Origin: Flavihumibacter sp.
Lineage (GTDB): Bacteria > Bacteroidota > Bacteroidia > Chitinophagales > Chitinophagaceae
Direction of reading: 5' to 3'
DNA: 11,203 nt
Assembly: GCA_025455285.1 (NCBI GenBank)
Contig: JALOMU010000012.1
Coordinates: 1-11,203 of the forward strand
Made by a program: the position numbers and the translations under genes. Under the pieces are notes generated by a model that saw only the letters and a program-made list of their open reading frames with translations, was not told the DNA's origin and did not search any database. Below are positions 6,157-11,203 of this stretch, in pieces (position 1 is the first letter of the stretch; each line of letters starts with the position of its first letter).

Positions 6157-9153
6157 ATGAGGAAAATTATCTTGTACTTGACGGTATTGATTTCGTTGAG
6201 TACAACTGCAGCTGCACAAAAAGCTGTTACAGGAAAAGTGGTGGATGAAAAAGATGGAAGTCCGGTTGTAGGAGCCTCCATCCGAGTAAAAAATGGCGCT
6301 ATTCTGGGCACTACCAATGAACAGGGAAGCTTCTCTGTATCTGCTCCGGACAATGCACGTGCATTGGTATTCACCTATGTTGGATACGATGAAATAGAAG
6401 TGACAATTACTGGAAATGAATTGCTGGTTAGTATGAAACAAGCCAGCCGATCCTTAAATGAAGTGGTGGTAACAGGATATGCAACCCGTACGCGCCGCGC
6501 GAATACAGGTTCTGTATCTGTAGTGTCAATTGATGATATACGGACACAGCCGAATGCATCTTTTGATCAGATGTTACAGGGGCAGGCACCTGGTATCAAC
6601 GTAAAAACAGGATCCGGGCAACCGGGTAGAAATGCGGATGTGATCATCCGTGGTAAAGGATCCATCAATGGATCCAATGCACCCTTGTATATTCTCGATG
6701 GAGTGGAAATCCGCGCAGGTGATTTCAGCAGCATGAACCAAAATGATTTTGAGTCTGTAACCATTTTGAAAGATGCAGCTTCTACTGCTATTTACGGATC
6801 ACGTGGTGCCAATGGGGTAATTGTAATTACTACTAAAAAGGGAAGAGCGGGACGTATGCGTCTTAGTTATGATGGCCAGATCGGTACGGCCAGGCTTCCG
6901 GAAAATCAGTTGAAACTGATGAATACCCAGGAAAAACTGGACTTCGAAATGAATATTGCCGGTAACCCCTGGGGTTGGTCAGCTGCAGAGGTGGAAGAAC
7001 TCAGCAAGGTGAATACCAATTGGAATGATTTTGTTTTCCGCAATGCGGGAATGCAATCGCACCAGATTTCTGCCTCCGGTGGTACCGATAAGACCACCTT
7101 TTATACTTCTTTGGGTTACTACGATGAAGAAGGTATCGCGATTGGAACGGGGATCAAAAAATACAATGGCCGGATCAATATCGCACATACCGATAATAAC
7201 CTGAAAATTGGTGCCAATATGGCTGGTGGCTGGTCCAATTACACAGGTACTTTTGAAGGAGACCAGAGCATTGGTTCTCCACTGAATACTGTAATCTGGG
7301 CCTTGCCCTATGAGCGTCCGTACAATACGGATGGTTCATATGGAGAGTCTGTTCAGTTTCCTTTCTGGATTAATCCGGCTGAAGATCTGATTGAAAATCC
7401 TAACCGCAGCTGGCAGTTAAAAGGTTCCGGAAATATCTTCCTGGAATACAAATTACCATGGGTGAAGAATCTTACCTATCGCATTAATGCAGGTGGAGAC
7501 TATTCTCAATTAGAAGGATTCAGTATCATTAAAAATGGTACACAGTCGGCTCGTCAGAATGAAGCTTTTGGTCAGGATTTCCGCCGGAATGGTGAAATCG
7601 CAAGAAGCCTGGACAGAAGATTCAGGTACACGGTAACCAATAGTTTAAATTATAAAACTGATCTTGACCAGGCTGGTGATCATAATTTGTCAGTATCGCT
7701 CTTCACGGAGTTTGTAAAAAATACATCCCGTGCATTCAACTACACAGCCTATGGCTTACTGCTGCCGTTTGATAATGAAGCAGGATTGGTACCCGGAACA
7801 GTTGACAATGGATTCATTCCGGTTGTTGGAGGAGGATTTCCGGAGAACAATGCTCTGATGTCTTATTTCGGATCTGTCGATTATGCGTATAAGGGGCGTT
7901 ATTATTTGACTTTAACAGGAAGAACCGATGGTTCATCAAAACTGAGCCCGGAGAACCGCTGGACACAATACGGATCAGTAGGTGCGAGCTGGATTGTGAG
8001 TGATGAAGATTTTTTCAAGTTCAACGCCATGAATTTCCTCAAACTCAAAGCGAGTTATGGATCTGTGGGTAATCAGAATGGTATTGGTGATTTTCCTTAC
8101 CTGCAACAATATGGAAGAGGTAGTTATGGTGGTAGGGGTTCTTTGAGTGTAAATCGTTTGGGAAATAACCTGCTGACCTGGGAAATCAGAAGCACGCTTA
8201 ACATCGGTGCTGATATGGAATTCTTCCAATCGCGGGTACGGGCATCTGTTGAATGGTATAACAGCTTAACCAAGGGATTGTATTTCTCTCCTTTTGTTCC
8301 GAGTACCAGTGGAGGAAACGGAACCCTGCTGAGCAACAATGGAAGCATGCAGAACCGTGGTATTGAAGCTTCCATTGGTGTGAAGATTATCAATAACCGG
8401 AATTTCAAATGGTCAATTGATGCGAATTATGCGTATAATAAGAATACGATTAAGTCGCTCCCGGATGGCCAGGATTTCCAGTTGTACAAGAGCTTCCAGG
8501 CCCTCCAGGTTGGTAAACCCTTCAATAGTTTTTACCTGGTACGGTATGCAGGTGTGAATCCGGCGAACGGAAACTCACAGTATTACAAAGCCGATGGAAA
8601 AACAATTACAGAGCAATATGATGCGAATGATCTGGTGGTATTGGGAACCAGTGATGCTCCACACAATGCCGGTTTAACTACTACAGTGAGTTATAAAGGA
8701 ATCGAATTCTCAGCCTTTGGTGTTTTATCAGCAGGAAATTATATCTATAACAATGCGCGCCTGAATGTGGAATACAATGGTTATACCACTTCCGGTTTTG
8801 CAAGAAGTGGATTGACAGCCTGGACAACACCTGGCCAAATCACCGATTTCCCACGGATCAGCGAAACAACAGAGTCTAATACTACCCGTTTCCTGGAGAA
8901 AGGAGATTTCTTTCGGTTGAGAAATGTACAACTGGCCTACACCTTACCGGCAGAAGTGGTAAGTCGCCTTAAGATCCAGGGCTTCCGGATTTTTGTACAG
9001 GGTCAGAACCTGTATACCAAATTCAAGTTCCAGGGTTGGGATCCGGAAGTGTCCAGTGTGAACGATGCAGATCCGAACTCCAATGCCTCGGTGAGTGGTG
9101 CACAGTATCCTTCTTTAAAGCGTGTAACCGTAGGCGTTAACCTTACCCTTTAA
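6157..9153 (+). CDS. SusC/RagA-family TonB-dependent outer-membrane transporter
   Basis: 998 residues, typical length for the family. Signal peptide at residues 1-20, cleaving after TTAAA. A carboxypeptidase-regulatory-like domain follows (about 22-93; VTGKVVDEKDGSPVVGASIRV). Then come the linker LNEVVVTGYAT (100-110), a plug domain to about 230 with PLYILDGVEI and the SusC signature GANGVIVITTKKG (217-229), and a beta-barrel to the end (YPSLKRVTVGVNLTL). It has no N-terminal STN domain, so it need not signal directly to a FecR-type anti-sigma factor. It would import oligosaccharides (or other large nutrients) across the outer membrane using TonB energy, with the SusD-like protein as its lid. 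The start is preceded by AAAAACAG rather than an SD site, and the same motif precedes susD. The substrate cannot be read from this sequence; the GH92 neighbour hints at alpha-mannosides. Confidence 0.95.
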   Translation: MRKIILYLTVLISLSTTAAAQKAVTGKVVDEKDGSPVVGASIRVKNGAILGTTNEQGSFSVSAPDNARALVFTYVGYDEIEVTITGNELLVSMKQASRSLNEVVVTGYATRTRRANTGSVSVVSIDDIRTQPNASFDQMLQGQAPGINVKTGSGQPGRNADVIIRGKGSINGSNAPLYILDGVEIRAGDFSSMNQNDFESVTILKDAASTAIYGSRGANGVIVITTKKGRAGRMRLSYDGQIGTARLPENQLKLMNTQEKLDFEMNIAGNPWGWSAAEVEELSKVNTNWNDFVFRNAGMQSHQISASGGTDKTTFYTSLGYYDEEGIAIGTGIKKYNGRINIAHTDNNLKIGANMAGGWSNYTGTFEGDQSIGSPLNTVIWALPYERPYNTDGSYGESVQFPFWINPAEDLIENPNRSWQLKGSGNIFLEYKLPWVKNLTYRINAGGDYSQLEGFSIIKNGTQSARQNEAFGQDFRRNGEIARSLDRRFRYTVTNSLNYKTDLDQAGDHNLSVSLFTEFVKNTSRAFNYTAYGLLLPFDNEAGLVPGTVDNGFIPVVGGGFPENNALMSYFGSVDYAYKGRYYLTLTGRTDGSSKLSPENRWTQYGSVGASWIVSDEDFFKFNAMNFLKLKASYGSVGNQNGIGDFPYLQQYGRGSYGGRGSLSVNRLGNNLLTWEIRSTLNIGADMEFFQSRVRASVEWYNSLTKGLYFSPFVPSTSGGNGTLLSNNGSMQNRGIEASIGVKIINNRNFKWSIDANYAYNKNTIKSLPDGQDFQLYKSFQALQVGKPFNSFYLVRYAGVNPANGNSQYYKADGKTITEQYDANDLVVLGTSDAPHNAGLTTTVSYKGIEFSAFGVLSAGNYIYNNARLNVEYNGYTTSGFARSGLTAWTTPGQITDFPRISETTESNTTRFLEKGDFFRLRNVQLAYTLPAEVVSRLKIQGFRIFVQGQNLYTKFKFQGWDPEVSSVNDADPNSNASVSGAQYPSLKRVTVGVNLTL

Positions 9154-9171
9154 TTCTCAAAAACAGAACAC

Positions 9172-10608
9172 ATGAAACGTAGTTTTTTATATACAACGAT
9201 GATAGCGGGAGGCCTGCTGGTAATGAGTGCCTGTAACAAACAGCTGGAAACAGAACCGCAGACAGAACTTACCGAATTGAAAACCTTTGAAGATGTGCAA
9301 TCGGCCCTTCAGGGAGGTTATGAAGGATTTAAAAGTGTGAGGTATTACAATAATCCTGCAGCAAGTGGTTTTTCAAGTGCATGGAGTGCATTACCCGATA
9401 TGATGGGAGATGATATGATTGAGGCACTTGAAAGCCTGGGTAACTGGCGTATTTTATCTGAGCTAGCCTACAATGCAGATAATGGTGCGGTACAGGGTGC
9501 ATTCCGCCAGGGTTATGAAATCATTTCCCGGGTGAACAATGTACTGCAGGCCTTACCAGAATATGAGACGGGAGATACAGAGGCGGATGCAAAAACGGTT
9601 CGCGGGCAGGCCCTGGCTATTCGTGCGCATGCACATTTTGATCTGCTGCGTTATTTTGCTCCCCAATATGATCGCAATTCTACCGAACTGGCTGTTCCTT
9701 ATGTAACCAGTTTTGATCCTTTAAATCCGCTGACCATTTTGCCGGCACGAAATACGGTAAAAGAAGTCTATGACCGGATTTTTGAAGATCTCGACAATGC
9801 CCTGCTTGCATTTGAGCAGGGGGGTAATCCTTCCGGTAATACTGCCCGCTATTACATTGATGAAACAGTGGTACATGCTATGAAGGCCCGAATCAATTTA
9901 TATGCAGGAAACTGGCAGGAAGCAATTGATGAAGCAACTATAGCACTTGATGCTCGCGGACTCACAGATGCCGAAGGTTATGTAGCAGCATTTTCAACTG
10001 ATACAGAAGCTGCTCCTTCCAGTGAAGTGTATTGGGCAATTCCTTCTGACAATACACTTACACCGGGTGGTGGTATTTCAGGAGGTAATCCGAATTACCG
10101 GGTAGCCACTCCAATCAGCAATATTATTAAAGACCTGGGTGGGGCTTATGACGAACCTGGAGTTATTCTCTTTAATCAAACTGGTATTGGTGGTTTTCAA
10201 AGAACCATTGTTGATAAATATCCCGGTGTAAATAGCTTTAAAGTATTCCGTGCAGGGGAAATGATGCTGATTCGGGCAGAAGCCAAACAGCGTCTTGGAA
10301 ATCCATCAGCGTTGGATGATCTGAATACTTTACGCGCTGCCCGGGGAGTGGATGAAGGTACTGAAACAGGAGCAGCACTCCTGGACGCGATCCTGTTGTT
10401 GCGGAGAGTAGAATTGCTTGGTGAAGGACACCGTTGGTTTGATATCAAACGTACTACGCGCATCATCAACAGAACTGAATGTGGTGTTGCAGGTGGTTCT
10501 TCTTCCAATAATTGCTCTGTTGGTGCCAACTCCCGTTCCTGGGCGTTTCCCATTCCTTTCAACGATATACGGGTGAATCCGAACCTGGTGCAGAACCAAG
10601 GTTATTAG
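9172..10608 (+). CDS. SusD/RagB-family surface glycan-binding lipoprotein
   Basis: 478 residues, starting 18 bases after the SusC-like stop, so co-transcribed. The lipoprotein signal is clear: MKRS, a hydrophobic stretch, then MSAC with Cys21 as the lipidated residue, followed by NKQLETEP. The N-terminal helical SusD-like region covers roughly 25-220 (TFEDVQSALQGGYEGF at 38-53; GQALAIRAHAHFDLLRYFAP, the conserved TPR-like helix). The C-terminal RagB/SusD region includes MMLIRAEAKQRLG, LNTLRAARGV, RRVELLGEGHRWFDIKR and the ending FPIPFNDIRVNPNLVQNQGY, all characteristic. It would sit on the cell surface over the SusC-like barrel and bind the substrate. Cys437 and Cys448 bracket a Gly/Ser/Asn-rich loop just before the conserved end and could form a disulfide. 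The stop (TAG) is followed after three bases by a 7-base repeat array. Confidence 0.95.
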   Translation: MKRSFLYTTMIAGGLLVMSACNKQLETEPQTELTELKTFEDVQSALQGGYEGFKSVRYYNNPAASGFSSAWSALPDMMGDDMIEALESLGNWRILSELAYNADNGAVQGAFRQGYEIISRVNNVLQALPEYETGDTEADAKTVRGQALAIRAHAHFDLLRYFAPQYDRNSTELAVPYVTSFDPLNPLTILPARNTVKEVYDRIFEDLDNALLAFEQGGNPSGNTARYYIDETVVHAMKARINLYAGNWQEAIDEATIALDARGLTDAEGYVAAFSTDTEAAPSSEVYWAIPSDNTLTPGGGISGGNPNYRVATPISNIIKDLGGAYDEPGVILFNQTGIGGFQRTIVDKYPGVNSFKVFRAGEMMLIRAEAKQRLGNPSALDDLNTLRAARGVDEGTETGAALLDAILLLRRVELLGEGHRWFDIKRTTRIINRTECGVAGGSSSNNCSVGANSRSWAFPIPFNDIRVNPNLVQNQGY

Positions 10609-10611
10609 GAT

Positions 10612-10639
10612 GTGAGACGTGAGATGTGAGACGTGAGAC
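10612..10639 (+). repeat. Tandem 7-base repeat array 2 (GTGAGAC unit, four copies)
   Basis: The units are GTGAGAC, GTGAGAT, GTGAGAC and GTGAGAC, beginning three bases after the susD-like stop codon and ending eight bases before the terminator stem. It is the same unit as in 5719-5753, where it follows the dodecin stop in the same sense. The longest exact match between the two arrays is 13 bases (GTGAGACGTGAGA). In the window the two arrays form an inverted pair around dodecin, susC-like and susD-like genes. Confidence 0.88.
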
Positions 10640-10647
10640 CTGGAACG

Positions 10648-10684
10648 AAAAGCCTCAATTACCTGATGGGTAATTGAGGCTTTT
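10648..10684 (+). terminator. Strong rho-independent terminator after the susC/susD-like operon
   Basis: The left arm AAAAGCCTCAATTACC (10648-10663) and right arm GGTAATTGAGGCTTTT (10669-10684) are perfect 16-base complements around a 5-base loop. The outer A4/T4 tracts mean it could work in both directions. Placed 40 bases after the susD-like stop, it should separate the operon from the GH92 gene. Confidence 0.9.
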
Positions 10685-10747
10685 GCGCAAATTGAGGGTA
10701 GGGGGAGGCGCAGATCCTGTTACGGGTGCAGCAGATTTCTTATTTTC

Positions 10748-10774
10748 AGGGCCGTATGAAACAGGCCCTTTTTT
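10748..10774 (+). other. Hairpin with T run overlapping the GH92 start codon
   Basis: AGGGCC (10748-10753) pairs with GGCCCT (10764-10769) around a 10-base loop (10754-10763), and six T follow (10769-10774). The GH92 ATG (10756-10758) lies in the loop. This has the shape of a weak intrinsic terminator or an initiation-region hairpin. It may be coincidence, since the right arm also encodes the second half of the signal peptide start (QALF). Confidence 0.4.
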
Positions 10775-11203
10775 CTTTAGTAGCAACTGCAATAGCGGGT
10801 TGTGTATTTCTCCCTTTTTATGCTGCTGCGCAAGCCGTACAAACAAACCAGGCAAGAACCGTACTGGAACTGGTCAATCCTTTTATAGGTACTAGCAATG
10901 CCGAACAACCAACCAAATGGGGGGCGGAAGGTGGAACCTATCCAGGTGCCGTAGCTCCCTGGGGAAGGGTGCAATTGAGTCCGGAAACCAAAACCGGTGG
11001 AAAGAAGGGATATGATTACCGCGACTCCATCATCTATTTCTTTAGTTGTACCAATCATAGCAGCGGCTACCCGAATGGCTCTGCAGGAAATATTAAAGTA
11101 TTGCCACTTGCGGATTCCAGGTTTCGAAAGAAACCCAGTGCCGGCAGGCCTTTTCGTCATAGGGAGGAAAATGCTCAACCAGGTTATTACCGGGTTCAGT
11201 TTA
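10756..11203 (+). CDS. GH92 family glycosidase, alpha-mannosidase type (3' partial)
   Basis: The frame is open from an in-frame TAG at 10699-10701 to the window end, with 149 codons visible from the chosen ATG and no stop. Residues 1-26 are a signal peptide (MKQALFSLVATAIAGC, then more hydrophobic residues to YAAAQA). Cleavage after AAA/AQA is likely, although IAGC at 13-16 could also act as a lipobox. The mature start matches the N-terminal domain of GH92: LVNPFIGT (39-46), GGTYPGAVAPWGRVQLSPET (59-78), GYDYRDS (85-91), TNHSSGYPNGSAGNIKVLPL (99-118) and PGYYRVQF (142-149). GH92 enzymes are calcium-dependent exo-alpha-mannosidases of Bacteroidota that trim N-glycans or yeast mannan. The catalytic residues lie further downstream and are not visible, so activity cannot be judged. 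The gene follows the SusC/SusD-like pair beyond a terminator. GTG at 10726 is an alternative start, but the ATG gives the better signal peptide. Confidence 0.85.
   Translation, partial: MKQALFSLVATAIAGCVFLPFYAAAQAVQTNQARTVLELVNPFIGTSNAEQPTKWGAEGGTYPGAVAPWGRVQLSPETKTGGKKGYDYRDSIIYFFSCTNHSSGYPNGSAGNIKVLPLADSRFRKKPSAGRPFRHREENAQPGYYRVQF

Noticed and set aside
5719..10639. Inverted repeat arrays as ends of a transposon or invertible segment
   Set aside because: There is no transposase or recombinase between them, the exact match is only 13 bases, and the enclosed genes look like ordinary chromosomal genes. Kept only as a test under the repeat findings.
10674..10895. 73-residue ORF on + overlapping the terminator and the GH92 start
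   Set aside because: It begins within the terminator right arm and overlaps the GH92 signal peptide in another frame, with no family features.
10777..11178. 133-residue ORF on - at the right edge
   Set aside because: Antisense to the GH92 gene, whose + frame shows a signal peptide and family motifs.

Overview
The window looks like a chromosomal segment of a Bacteroidota bacterium, probably of the Chitinophagaceae or a close relative. The grounds are a SusC/SusD-like outer-membrane pair, A-rich leaders instead of Shine-Dalgarno sites, TAnnTTTG-type -7 promoter boxes, and several secreted carbohydrate-active proteins. The taxon is an inference from gene content and style; no rRNA or other marker gene is present. 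No tRNA, CRISPR array, insertion sequence or phage gene was seen.

Left part (1-2441): a 5'-truncated FAD-dependent phytoene desaturase/carotenoid isomerase-like oxidoreductase on + is convergent with a secreted dienelactone-hydrolase-family protein on -. Only 13 bases separate their stop codons. An intrinsic terminator that would serve the - strand gene appears to be embedded in the 3' coding part of the oxidoreductase.

Middle part (2442-5953): a secreted 718-residue protein resembling clan GH-D glycosidases (GH27/GH36-like), then a D-2-hydroxyacid dehydrogenase 30 bases downstream, both on +. A dodecin-family small protein follows on -. The ends of the dehydrogenase and dodecin genes meet at a tandem array of a 7-base unit, and the dodecin stop codon lies inside that array.

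Right part (5954-11203): an intergenic promoter region precedes a SusC-like TonB-dependent transporter and, 18 bases later, a SusD-like lipoprotein. The susD stop is followed at once by a second array of the same 7-base unit and then by a perfect 16-bp-stem terminator. Beyond it starts a GH92-family (alpha-mannosidase-type) gene that runs off the right edge. It has no stop codon in the window, so a search limited to complete ORFs would miss it.

Together SusC/SusD, the GH92 protein and possibly the GH-D-like protein suggest a glycan-use locus for an alpha-mannoside- or alpha-galactoside-containing substrate. SusD would bind the glycan at the surface, SusC would import it and the hydrolases would trim it. 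The substrate is inferred from one partial gene. No regulator (ECF sigma/anti-sigma or hybrid two-component) lies inside the window. The least explained items are the 7-base repeat arrays at gene 3' ends, the GH-D-like protein, and a hairpin with a T run that overlaps the GH92 start codon.
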